This document shows positions 23,238 to 33,591 of a stretch of 64,000 nt of DNA, in pieces. The notes beneath the pieces are model-generated. The model saw nothing but the letters and a program-made list of their open reading frames with translations, searched no databases and was not told the origin of the DNA. Source of the DNA: Orychophragmus violaceus (Eukaryota > Streptophyta > Magnoliopsida > Brassicales > Brassicaceae); the NCBI GenBank assembly GCA_030180135.1, contig CM058231.1:22695034-22759033 (forward strand). The letters run 5' to 3'. The position numbers and the translations under genes are program-made. The first letter of the stretch is position 1; each line of letters starts with the position of its first letter.

Positions 23238-24152
23238 CTACTGTCGCTTAGGTCCTGCATATTTCAAAAATATCAGTACCAAAACTAGTATCCAATACTT
23301 ACGTAGAACTTGAAATAATAACACAATACCTGAAGAAGAAGTACCATACATCTTCTCCATCTCTTGTGAATCTTCCAAGAATTTTATGCAATTTATCTTC
23401 CAATGCCCTGACTCATCACAGTAGAAGCACTTTCTAACACCAGATGGGCCGGACTTGGGCTTATAAGATGACACATGCTTATCCTGATTCCAAATCTGGA
23501 CGGCCCTGCCATCACCCTTGTCTAAACAAGATTTCTCAAATCTTTTACCCTTTTTGATGTTTTGCTCTGCTGTCTTGAGCATGCCATGCATCTCAGTCAA
23601 CGTCTTCGTCAAGCCTTTCTTGATATAGTTCTTTATGAACTTATCATAACTTGACGGCAGTGACTGCAGAATGATGTCAGTAGCCAACTCCAAGCTGACA
23701 GGACAATCCAGTCTCCCCAGGTTATCAATGTAACCCATCATTTTAATGACATGAGGACTTACTGGAGCATCCTCTGGTAGCTTGCACCCAGTGAGAGACT
23801 TCACCATCTGGAATCTCTCAACTCGTGCCAGATCCTGAAATTTCAGTTTTAGGCTGGTGATCATCTCTATTGGCGACTCCATGTTCTCGTATTGACTTTT
23901 CAAGTCTGAGTTCATGGTAGCCAATATCAGACCACGCACATCTACCACATCAATATAATGCTTATTCCAAGCATTATATACTGCACGCGAGCGATTGGTC
24001 CCAAGCCTTTCTGGAAGAGCTTTCTCAAGGACATAGTCCTTGCTCTTCTGCTTGAGAATTAATCTCAAATTCTGATACCAATCCAGGAAGTTGGATCCAT
24101 TTAACATGTCCTTCTCAAGGACGGATCGCAACGAGAAAGTAGTCTCAGACAT
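23238..24152 (-). CDS. Copia gag (UBN2-type)
   Basis: An intact 304-residue frame starting at an ATG at 24152. It opens with a LNGSNFLDWYQNLRLILKQK segment typical of plant Copia gag, continues through a helical core (LKLKFQDLARVERFQMV, LPSSYDKFI) and ends in one zinc knuckle CFYCDESGHWKINC. The last 30 residues run into what was the protease start: a WIL-VLVL stretch replaces the usual WILDTG. Gag forms the particle and binds RNA. The frame lies about 1.56 kb downstream of the PBS, an unusually long leader. Confidence 0.88.
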   Translation of the reverse strand: MSETTFSLRSVLEKDMLNGSNFLDWYQNLRLILKQKSKDYVLEKALPERLGTNRSRAVYNAWNKHYIDVVDVRGLILATMNSDLKSQYENMESPIEMITSLKLKFQDLARVERFQMVKSLTGCKLPEDAPVSPHVIKMMGYIDNLGRLDCPVSLELATDIILQSLPSSYDKFIKNYIKKGLTKTLTEMHGMLKTAEQNIKKGKRFEKSCLDKGDGRAVQIWNQDKHVSSYKPKSGPSGVRKCFYCDESGHWKINCIKFLEDSQEMEKMYGTSSSGIVLLFQVLRKYWILVLVLIFLKYAGPKRQ

Positions 24153-25712
24153 AAGCTGAAATCCAAGAAAAAGAAAGATTTAGTTATGTATTCCATGAGA
24201 AGTCTTATCTAATAAGAAAACTCGCATTATATTCAAACAATGTTTCCTCAATGAATATAGTGATCCAAGACCCACACTTCACAAAAATCTGAGTGGACGA
24301 CTCGTCATCACCCAAAATTTAGTTATCTAGGTAAGCAAATCATTGCTAATTGTACCCAGTACAACTCTTGGTCGCAGATAAGACAATCCATGTCTCATCT
24401 ACTCTGATGTCTCTGGGCCCAGAACTTCTGATGGCCCAGTCAAGTAAACCAATCTCTTTAGTCTTGTGATCATTGACAGTCGCACTGCAAGTCTATCAAT
24501 GATCACCTGCCTTACTCATGTAGTAGTGGATACCAAGGACTCCAAGGCTATCCAACAAACGACACAAGTCTTGACAGTAGACAAGATTTGGGCAAGACAT
24601 CAAGGTTACTTGATATTTAGTTGAGGAAACTAAACTCTGAAAGGTTAGCATATCAATCTCTTAGGTCATGTAATTGTTGATGTCAAGCACTGCAAGTCCA
24701 TCAACATAATTACTTGCCTTACTCACGTAATTGTGGACACCAAGCTCTTGGCTAGACCATCACACAATGAAATGAGTCTTGACAGTTGACCATATTGAAG
24801 CTAAGCTTTGATCAAGGTTTAAGTCTAGTTTGGTTTCTGCAAATTCAAGGTTCAATAACCAGAATTGCGACCACTGTGTCGATCGACGCAGACCATGTCT
24901 GTCAATCGACACCACCAAATGAAACGGGACTTCAATAACCGGTTAATACAATTAACCTGGTTCATTGAACTGGTCATGTCGATCGACACAACCCATGTGT
25001 GACGGTCGACATAGACCCAAACCAAAGACAGTTTTGATAACCAGTCCAATCCAATTGAACCGACTTATCAGATCAAACTGATCTTAACCAATCGGTTTAT
25101 ATTAATTGGGATAATTAGTTCAATCCAATTGAACCAATTCATCCAATTTAAACCGTTTAAACCAGTTTTAACTGATTGCGATAACCGGTCCAATTCAATT
25201 GAACCGTTTTATCCAATCAAACTGATTTAACCCATCGGTTCATGCTAATTGAGACAATCAGTTCAATCCAATTGAACCATATCATCCAATTTAAACTGAT
25301 ATATTCGGACTTAACCAAGCATGATAACCGGTCTAATCCAATTGAACCGATTAACCATTTGCGAGGTCTGTGTCGATCAACACTCAACCTGTGTCGATCG
25401 ACACAGCAGGCGTTCATGTTTTCTTCGTGAAAACCCTAGCCGCCGAATCTGTTTTGTGTCGACCGACACTCAAACTGTGTCGATCGACACAATAGGCTTT
25501 CTGGTTTTCTACGCGAAAAACCCTAGCCGCTGATTCTGACGAATTCATTCAACTGTGTCGACCGACACATCCATGGTGTCGAACGACACCATGCGAAAAC
25601 TCAGAATCGATTTTGATCTGAATCGATATAACCTGTTCTAACTCAAACAATCTAGTTTGCGAATTTAATTCATTAAATTCAATTAACAGGTTGATTCAAT
25701 GGAAAACCCTAA
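24153..25712 (-). other. Copia 5' leader
   Basis: About 1.56 kb of non-coding leader between PBS and gag. It holds five CGATCG doublets (cores 24880/24903, 24980/25003, 25374/25395, 25460/25481, 25559/25580) and a block of 72-bp tandem repeats (25034-25353). No protein-coding signal was found. Confidence 0.8.
25034..25353. repeat. About 72-bp tandem repeats in the Copia leader
   Basis: About 4.5 imperfect copies built around TCCAATTGAACC followed by TTATCCAAT and AAACTGAT. Units 1 and 3 share one ending, units 2 and 4 another, which suggests a dimer of about 145 bp as the unit of amplification. Confidence 0.75.
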
Positions 25713-25725
25713 GGCTCTAATACCA
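25713..25725 (-). other. Copia primer-binding site
   Basis: On the minus strand TGGTATTAGAGCC follows the 5' LTR after one base. It matches the initiator-Met PBS (TGGTATCAGAGC) with one C-to-T change. Confidence 0.9.
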
Positions 25726-25726
25726 C

Positions 25727-26460
25727 TGTTGGAATTCCTAGCAGTTCCTAATCCGATTAGGCAACCATAGGTCTGAATTCCGAGCCTAGGATCTCAGGGT
25801 TTAAGTAATTGAATCATGGATCTCGCGTTTACCTTGTTCTGGCAGCGGAAGATGAATCAGGTAAGACAAGATCAGGAGCGATTCAGATGCCTCGCCTCTA
25901 TTGTAGTCCACACGCACACAAGCTGGAATCCGCCGGGATGCTAGCGCCGGGAATCGGATCTCTTGGGATTTCTGTGTTTTTCTTAGAGGAAGAGGATCAG
26001 TTTTTCTGTCAAGAAGAAACTGTCTGCGACGGCACGCTTACCTAGGTCGAAATATAAAACTCATTTATATATTGACCTCGAGGTAAACCGAAACATCAGT
26101 TTCGGTTTCGCCCTCGTGTTGACCGACACACCTATTGGTGTCGATCGACACACATCTTGTATCGATCGATGCACCATGGGCATCGATCGACACATCTCTT
26201 AAAACACGATATCAATGTGTATCCAATACACATTGATGGGATCATATGCTAATGATCTATCCCATACCAAGTGTATCCAACTTGCTTAGGTGTGTGACCC
26301 TGTAGGTTCACACGATACCAGAAATGAGTTACAACTCATTTGTCATAAGCGGTTTCTAGCAAAACATTATGACTACCTAGTATCACATGAATTGTCCGAT
26401 CTCGACAATACAACTATCTCTAGAGTAAGTACAATGTGATTTCAGGACATAATCCCAACA
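25727..26460 (-). repeat. Copia 5' LTR
   Basis: A 734-bp LTR nearly identical to 10736-11469. It contains four motif units with core starts at 26120, 26142, 26163 and 26184. Confidence 0.93.
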
Positions 26461-28400
26461 AAGAACTACGCTCGGTTTGATCTATCATCAGAGAGTACGT
26501 AGACAACCTCTACAAGGTGCAACCACCTCTATATTTTAATCTAAAATATTCCTTTTTCTTTTTAGATATAATTATGCTTTCCAACACTTAACAATTGACA
26601 TTCTGGCCAAATGATTGATCAAACAAACACGTGTCTCATGCACAATGACGTTACGTCACATCATCGAATTCAGCGACCTCAAGCCGGGGCCAGACCCGCA
26701 TAAGTCCTTAGAAAAAGTTTTCTAAGCCGAATCTCCTTCGCACAACTATGTTCAAGGACTTCACAGGATAGGCCGAGCACGTACTCGCACCAAGAAAAAT
26801 TAACAAATGATGAGATAAGCCGAGCCCAAGCTCACACTTATAAACATTTGTAAAAATAAAGGGGCGAGCATAGTTTCGATTCAATAAAATCAAAACAGGA
26901 TAAGCCGAGCACGTACTCGCGCCTAAAATTTGATCTCGCCCAAAGCCGAGAAACGCCTCGCACCAAAAAATTTGTTTCCTAAAACAAAAAGGGGAATAAA
27001 ACACCCTTACACATTCGCTTAAATAAAAGGGGGGGGTGGGGGAGAAAGAGACGAGCACAACACAAGTCGAATATAAACAAACTCTTTCCCTTCTTTTATT
27101 CTATTCTTGTCAAAGTTACAAGGAAACATACAAAAAGAAAGAAAGAAAAAAATCTAATTTCTTGAAAGACAATTTCATTTGAAACGGAGCTCGTGTACTG
27201 AGCCCGATTTCATCCAGAAAGGAGCCGAAAGACGTTTTTGACGTATGTTCCCGGCATTGCTATCCTCGAAAGGCAACGGCCCAGTTGGGAAAAGCGACAA
27301 AACCAAGCCAGGGAGGATCGTCATGGCCCGAAAAATCCAACCTCAGAACACCTAAAAGGTCGGTCGGCCTCGAGAGCCGAACCCATGGTTTCCCTGGACA
27401 TTCTGACGTTGATGGCCCCTCGCCAAATGGATAACTTCCCATACACAGAAGAGGAAGAGCCAGTCTGGCACACCATCCGTTGCCCTGCGAACACAAAAAA
27501 GAGGCATCATAATAAACTACTAACATCAAGGTAGAGAAAGCAAGAATCCAACACTGATGCGGAGATCGACAAGTTCAAGACGGGACTACCCCTGGCACAT
27601 TACTAAAACCAATGACGCATCAGACCCACCCAAACGAAGGATTTGTGCGTCGCCTTTAAGTTCAGAAAGGCGACAAATAGGGGCAGCCATCAGTATATTT
27701 TCCATATCGACAAGCTTTCCTTTCGCAGAAAAAGTACGAGCTCGCTCGAGCACCGCAAACTCCGAAACCCCGAAGGTCGGCAATGACCAAAATAAAAGAA
27801 AAACGGGAAGCTCATCAGCAGAGCGGCCTTGCTGCCACGACCCACTGAGACTCGACCCTCCGCGGCCCAAAACTCGAACCTACTCGGGAAGACAAGGCAC
27901 AAGAAGAAGAAGAGAGCTCTCGAAAGAAAAGAAACGAAGAAAGCGAAGAAAGATAAGTTATAAAATAATCAATGAAGGAAGGGTAGTACTTATAGCCAAG
28001 AAAAGCAACGGTTACTGAAGCCACATTCAATGCAATGTGACGGTTACCAATGCAACCCTTAATGAAAAAGCGGCGGTTCACTCCCCCAGAAACACGCAAA
28101 GCAGTTATTAAGAAATAATAATGACGCGTGGATGAAGTCTCGGAAATCGAAAGACACGTCCGTCTAAATACTTTGACCATGCAAATTAGTTCCAAGTCAG
28201 CAGCATGGTGGCATCGACGGGCAGAAGCCAAGATCCGAGCACCAACCGACATAACGACCATAAAAAATTGAACAACGCCCGGATAAAGCAAGATTCGAAA
28301 ACTACAAAAGGTCGAGCCTCTTAAGATAAAGGAGCCCGAGAACGGGACATTATTCATACAACAGCCAAAAATACAAAAAAAACTACTACAACGAAAAACT
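26461..28400 (+). other. Outer Gypsy 3' internal region
   Basis: It starts with GAACTACG...GTACGTAGACAAC, a stretch common after pol in plant Gypsy elements. At about 26704-26965 a short motif, GCCGAGCACGTACTCGC, with CGAG/CTCG arms, occurs in about four variants. The 27238-28018 frames on either strand have no recognisable domain; some may be 3' exons of the antisense gene upstream. Confidence 0.5.
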
Positions 28401-28489
28401 ATTCTGGGAGGTCGGACATACGAGGAGCAATCACATCCTCAACGGTCGTAGACGCCACGTTCGCCCCTCTTCCGCCCTCTACCGCTCCT

Positions 28490-31480
28490 TCGAGAGCAGC
28501 ATTAGCACCTGACAAATCATGAAGCGGGCGACATACGCAGGTCGTCAGGATTCACAACATCAGGCCTCAACGCGTCAACCTCTTTCTCTAAGAGGGGTTT
28601 GTCCTTTTCAAGCTGAGAAATCAGTGCAGGAGGAACCGGCACACCACTCTGCGCAAGCAGCTGATAATCGGCAAAGATGCTGACCACCTGGTTCAGCTCC
28701 AAAAGCTTAAGAGAATAACACTCTCCATGCTCTCTGTCCGACCTAAGCTTTTCTAAACGATCAGAGGCCTTCTTATGCAGCACCTCTCGCTTAATACGAA
28801 GACGCTCAACAAAAGAAGCCTAGAGTTTTCTGCGTCGAGATGCCAAACGGTCGATCTCCAACCTGAAGGAATTGGCCTCGCATTCGGCTTTGCGTTGAAG
28901 GTCACGTTTCTCACCCTCAAGCTCGACCACCTTCTTCTCAAGGTCTGTGACCTTTTGCCTCTCCAAAGACAGAGCAACAACGACTCCCTCCACCTTGTCA
29001 AGTTTCTTACGAACCAGTTTTAGCTCGCGAGCAAAACGTCGCAGCTCGCCAACCTGCTCTCGGAGAACACCCTTTGTTGACTTGGCCTGCCTCTTCTCGG
29101 ACTCATACGAATCCCTAAGATTATTAAGGATAGCAATAAACTGCAGAGAAAGGAAAAACAATCAACCCAGGCACCCGTTTATGCCTCAAAAAACAAAAAA
29201 CAAAGCAACTACAAATACTCCAGAGCAAGACACATACCATGACAAGATGATAATTAGATCCTCCTGAAGATAATGCTTATGCATCTCGGCAACGAAAAAC
29301 AGCTTCTGGGGAGCCCCTATCGAAATCTTCTGGATAAGGTTGGCACACGACAACTTATCTCTCACCAAGGGATCCTTCTCCTTATGAATGAACGACTAAG
29401 TAAAATCCCACGAATCAGGCTCACAGCCTACCCCCAGCCCGCATTCGCCCCCTGAAGAACATGATCACCAGCAGTAGAAGGAACACCATCAACGAGTTCA
29501 ACACGATTAGGTATGAACACCGGCTCATCAACACCCACACCGTCAGAACGATCGACCTCGTCCCCAAACTCTGACATGCGCCTTTTGTTGCCAACCCGGC
29601 AACGCAAATTACTAGAAGCTTCAAAACCAATGTTTTCCCCCTCAAGATGTGTAGCGCCTCGACCCACATCTTTCTGCTCGGAAACTATCTCCTGACCTCG
29701 ATCGGCCTCCGAATACGGCCAACCTCCATCTCCTCAATCACAGATCCTCCGCTTTCTGAGGCAACATGATGCTCGTCCCCCTAAACAACAGTTGTGCTCA
29801 CCTCAAGGTCGATCAGTGGAGAATCTTCCGCAACCGAAGATCTCTCGACAGCACGACCAGACAAATGTGCACCAGCTGCACGGTCCATCCCACTACCGGA
29901 CATTCTACGCCTCTTTCTAAGCAAACGTGGATACGCTAAATCACCCGCCGGATCCGAAGAAGAAACCGACCCCAAAAACACTGATTGAAGAAGCAACAAA
30001 TCAACCAAAACTACTCGTCTCAATCCCAAAAAAAAGAGGGGGGGGGGAGAAGGAGTGTACACAAAGACAAGAAAAAGTGAATCCACACCCGAATCAATCT
30101 CCTTGAAGCAATCTCGGGCCCTCCGATCAAAAAGATTCATGGCTTCCTTATTCTTCGCAGGCCAATATATTGCACCGTGAGCTTGCAACTTTTCCAAATT
30201 TCTGGAAAAACTCGCAGTCCAACGGCCCGAAGTAGAGCGAACTGCAAGACAGAAAAGAAAATATGAGACAGTCAATATCGACAAATAAGCGAAAAAGAGA
30301 AGGAGACTACCATGATCATAATTCCAAGCTGATCTGTAAACCCTGCTCATATCAAATGCCAGCGCGATATTAACCCGCGCAAAGAAGTAACTATCTTGCT
30401 AATCAGAAGTCTTGTCTGGAGGAGCAGACACGACCTTCAAATGACGACTAGACCTAAATTTCGCATAGAAAGTCTCAGACATCCCCCGATTGATCTAGAT
30501 CAACGTTAACCCCTCGAAAAAATGAGTAGATACATCAAAACCACTATCAGCCGCCATAATCATAACACCCACCTTGTTACGAATGTCAGCAGGGCAAAAC
30601 TGAGAAATGGCCATCTTCCTCGCTTCGCAATATTAAACCAGGATTCTGGGAAGAGGGAAAAGGAGATGACACTCGGTGAACCAACACTCATACAAGCAAA
30701 CCCACCTGGGAGGAACATCCTAAGGTCGCTCGTATAGAGCTGGAAAACGAAGCTCAAGGCCGGAGATACGAGAACGATTCCACTGGATATCATCGACAAA
30801 AGATTGCTCACAAACAGACGAACGAATCACTCGGGAAACAACAACCTTCCTTTCTGAAGATTCTCCCTCTTTCTTTGCTGCCTTCTTTAGCCTTTCCTCC
30901 CTTCCCCTTGAACCACTCATTCGAGAGCGGTCGACAGAAGTAGCCGCACTATGCCACGAATGACCTCCCGAGTCAGCAGACCGAGCGCCCTCGCCACAAA
31001 GACCTAGCTCATCGCCACCATCCGGATGTCGCTCATCTTCGCACCTCCGACTCTCGTCAACAGAAGAATCCAAATTCCCCCTCTCAGAAGGCCGGATAGG
31101 AGAAGCACCAGCTAGTGGTCGGCAGTCAATATGTTCATCTTTGTCAAAGCACCACGAAACAGGCGGGGTTTCCGCCCGGAACATGACTTGAGAAAATCGT
31201 CGTTTCCTTCAATCGATCTAGATTGAACAGAGCTTTCGCTCGATGATTCGGAAAAATCAAAGTCGCTACTACTAGTGGAAGAATGGGAACTTGATGCTAC
31301 TCGCATACTAACAAACCCAAAAACAAACAACCAGAAAAGCAGGTACGGAGCAAAGATTATAAAAAAAGAAAAGTGATTACCTGAGAAAGATGACGGGAAC
31401 TGAAGAGACGAAAATTCTGAAGAAGGGTTTTTTATAGAAACTTGGGAAAATTGCGCCGTCCGCGGTTCACGCCTCTTCAT
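28490..31480 (-). pseudogene. Antisense gene in Tat-like 3' region
   Basis: The minus strand carries a broken multi-part gene. A Ser-rich N-terminal part (31480-31112) is followed by a charged linker (31184-30720). Next, with frame breaks, is a WVCLYECWF...PLPR...ISQFCPA segment (about 30720-30560), like the 'putative gypsy type transposon' region of plant proteins. A segment at 30350-29781 and a long coiled coil rich in Leu, Lys, Glu and Arg (29161-28517) close it. Tat-lineage elements such as Grande are known to hold an antisense ORF in this place; its role is unknown. Stops at several points make it dead. Confidence 0.6.
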
Positions 31481-31609
31481 TCCCCTAAAGCCGCGAAAGA
31501 ATCCAACGGCCCAAATGGCACCGATCCGCCAGACTAGCCGACCAGATTTCTGCCTGACTTAAATGCTCAGAAAAATTCACCGACTCCCACCCGAGCTGAA
31601 CATCGCCGA

Positions 31610-31624
31610 ACTGGGGGGGCTAAT
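31610..31624 (+). other. Outer Gypsy polypurine tract
   Basis: CTGGGGGGGCTAAT directly precedes the TGTTGG start of the second LTR and is the likely plus-strand primer. Confidence 0.75.
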
Positions 31625-32025
31625 TGTTGGATATGGGTTTAGCACCCATCCATAAGCCCAACAAAATCTTGCCACCTCATCAAAAATATTTCGGCCCAAT
31701 AAACAAGCCCGCTAAGGAGTCAAATGGACCAGCAAGAAGTCATACCTTTCACGCTATAAATAGACTCTTTCACTATTCATTTGAATCATCTTGTAGCTTG
31801 TGAAGGCTCCTAGCTACATTTATAAAGCTACAAGCCCGAGCAACATTAAAGGAGCACATCAATCGATGGACTCCCACCTCGTCCATCCTGTTCATTGTTC
31901 GGCTTCGGCCTTATTATTAATAAAACAGTTCTGACCTCTCTTAAAGTTTATTCTCACCTCGTTAGTTCGGACCCCTTTGATCGTAACACGAGTTATTTGG
32001 ACCAGATCGAAATTCCATAACAACA
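31625..32025 (+). repeat. Outer Gypsy second LTR
   Basis: A 401-bp LTR, TGTTGGAT to AACAACA, with a TATA-like TATAAATAG near 31756. It is followed by a second PBS and gag start rather than host DNA, so it is an internal, shared LTR. Confidence 0.9.
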
Positions 32026-32720
32026 ATTGGTGCCGTCTGTGGGGGCGAGAAACTTTTCTAATTTTTAAGACAAAGCCGAAATGACAGGACCACTCTCAAC
32101 CAGTAACAACTCCAAGTCACCCGAGAAGACTCCGAGTCCGCTCCCTTGAAGCTCGACCTGCCCGAGCCTGATGGACGGATCATGTTCACCAATCTTACCA
32201 ATCGATGCTCCAGTTAACCAAGCTAGGGTAACCGGCACCTACCAGGACGCATGACTAACAAACCGGGCTTCAGACGCTCAAAATCAGGACGTCTCCTCCC
32301 TCATAAAGACCATGAAGACACAAATTGACGAGATGACTCGAGACAATTACATCTGCTTCGACCAACTCATGAACAATCACAACACATGCAGAGAACGGAT
32401 CAACGACCTCCAAATGCCCGCGCATCAAACATCCCTGGCAACAGGGGACCCCGCCCCGCGGCTCCAAAGGGTTCTGTTCGAGGAATCACCAGCTCTAAAT
32501 GCCAAGTTAAGCAGGCGACCACCCGCACCTCTAGCACTGTCGCCAACCGGACCTCCTCGAAGCCCCAAGCGGAAGCCAGCAGGAACAACAAGCTCGAGTT
32601 ACTCAAGACGCAGCTGAACTACATGACATCAAAAGTTCACAAAGTAACCAGCTCGGCCTCCAAAATAGACCGAGTTCTCAAATAGACACAAAGCACACCA
32701 TATACGAACAAGATAACGGG
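32026..32720 (+). pseudogene. Second copy of the outer Gypsy gag start
   Basis: This matches about 8280-8970 closely (PBS, leader, N-terminal gag ending in the ITG-like CAAGATAACGGGTA) and then jumps directly into the third LTR. The rest of gag and everything behind it are deleted. Several stops are present. Confidence 0.8.
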
Positions 32721-33099
32721 TATGGGTTTAGCACTCATCCATAAGCCCAACAGAATCTTGCCACCAAAAACGTTTTGGCCCAATAAACGAGCCTACTAAG
32801 GAGTCAAACGGCCTAGTAAGAAGTCAGATATTTCACGCTATAAATAGACCCTTTCACTCTTCATTTGAATCACCTTGTAACTTGTGAAGGCTCCGAGCAA
32901 CATTTATAAAGCTACGAGCCCGAGCAACATTTAGGGAACACACAGACTCCCACTTCATCCATCATGTTTATTGTTCGGCTTCAGCTTTATTAATATAACA
33001 ATTTTCGACCTCACTTAAAGTTTATTTTCACCTCGATAGTTCGGATCTCTTTAATCATAACCCAAATTATTTGGACCAGATCGAAATTTCGTATCAACA
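32721..33099 (+). repeat. Outer Gypsy third (terminal) LTR, 5' trimmed
   Basis: It begins TATGGGTTTAGC, so the first few LTR bases are gone at the deletion joint, and it ends ATCAACA. TSD gtcac (33100-33104) follows. The LTR is in the same orientation as the WRKY gene that starts 492 bp further on. Confidence 0.88.
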
Positions 33100-33104
33100 G
33101 TCAC

Positions 33105-33591
33105 CGAAACTATCAAGCTAGAGGAGACCAACCAGCATGAATTTATATATACACAAAGTAAAATAAAAAAAAAGTTTCATCTTTTATTCTTTATAATTGA
33201 CATAACAAAATACATTAAAAAAAATTTGGAAAGGGGGTGAGTAGAGTAGTAAATGCGATTCCGACTCCTAAAATAGGCGTCGATCTAGGAGGGGAAAGTA
33301 GATTTGGGACCCACTTCCCCCTTAAATTAACCAATAGTATTAATTCTTTTTTTTCTTCTCTGCACTCCTCTCTCTCATGAATTATTATTATTATTATTAT
33401 TTAGTTTTCGCAATTTCACTCTTTTATTGAATAAAGAAAATCCAGAGTCTGTTCGGTGTTTGACGAGACACTGCACTTTAACGGGGCTTCTACAAAGTTT
33501 ACTCTTTTCTTGTTTCTATTCCAGTCTCAAACAAACCCTAGCTAGCTTTCTCTTTCTTTCTCTCACATCTCTCTCTCTTCTCGATTTTATC
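33105..33591 (+). promoter_or_regulatory. WRKY57 proximal promoter and 5' UTR
   Basis: Only about 490 bp separate the retrotransposon from the start codon. Visible are an inverted CCAAT context (AACCAATAG near 33330), an (ATT)n tract at about 33381-33403 and a long CT-rich leader (33505-33590) typical of plant 5' UTRs. I could not fix a TATA box. Any more distant promoter elements now lie beyond a 25-kb insertion. Confidence 0.6.

Larger units (their letters stand above)
10736..26460 (-). mobile_element. Copia LTR retrotransposon inserted in the Gypsy element
   Basis: A TG...CA element on the minus strand with 734-bp LTRs at both ends (25727-26460 is the 5' LTR, 10736-11469 the 3' LTR) and the TSD aagaa (10731-10735 and 26461-26465). 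The PBS is an initiator-Met type (TGGTATTAGAGCC, 25713-25725, read on minus). Gag is intact; protease, integrase, RT and RNase H are remnants. The element is interrupted by Athila A at 15171-21811. Its 3' end is rearranged into a long inverted repeat. About 12 differences between the end LTRs suggest roughly 0.5-1.2 My at usual plant rates. Confidence 0.92.
7877..33099 (+). mobile_element. Outer Gypsy (Tat-like) element, nested host of other elements
   Basis: The whole block is flanked by the 5-bp TSD gtcac (7872-7876 and 33100-33104). It contains an LTR (7877-8279), a tRNA-type PBS, gag and protease remnants, a 15.7-kb Copia insertion, a 3' region with an antisense gene, a polypurine tract, a second LTR (31625-32025), a second PBS plus gag start, and a third LTR (32721-33099). 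No RT, RNase H or integrase was found between the protease remnant and the 3' region, so the element was non-autonomous. Gag style and the antisense 3' gene point to the Tat lineage. LTRs differ by roughly one base in eight by eye, so it is old. Confidence 0.85.

Noticed and set aside
27238..28018. Plus-strand frames in the outer Gypsy 3' region
   Set aside because: No domain, and they oppose the antisense gene; could not be supported as genes.
33427..33591. Upstream in-frame extension of WRKY57
   Set aside because: It lies in the CT-rich leader and has no WRKY57-like sequence; similarity starts at 33592.
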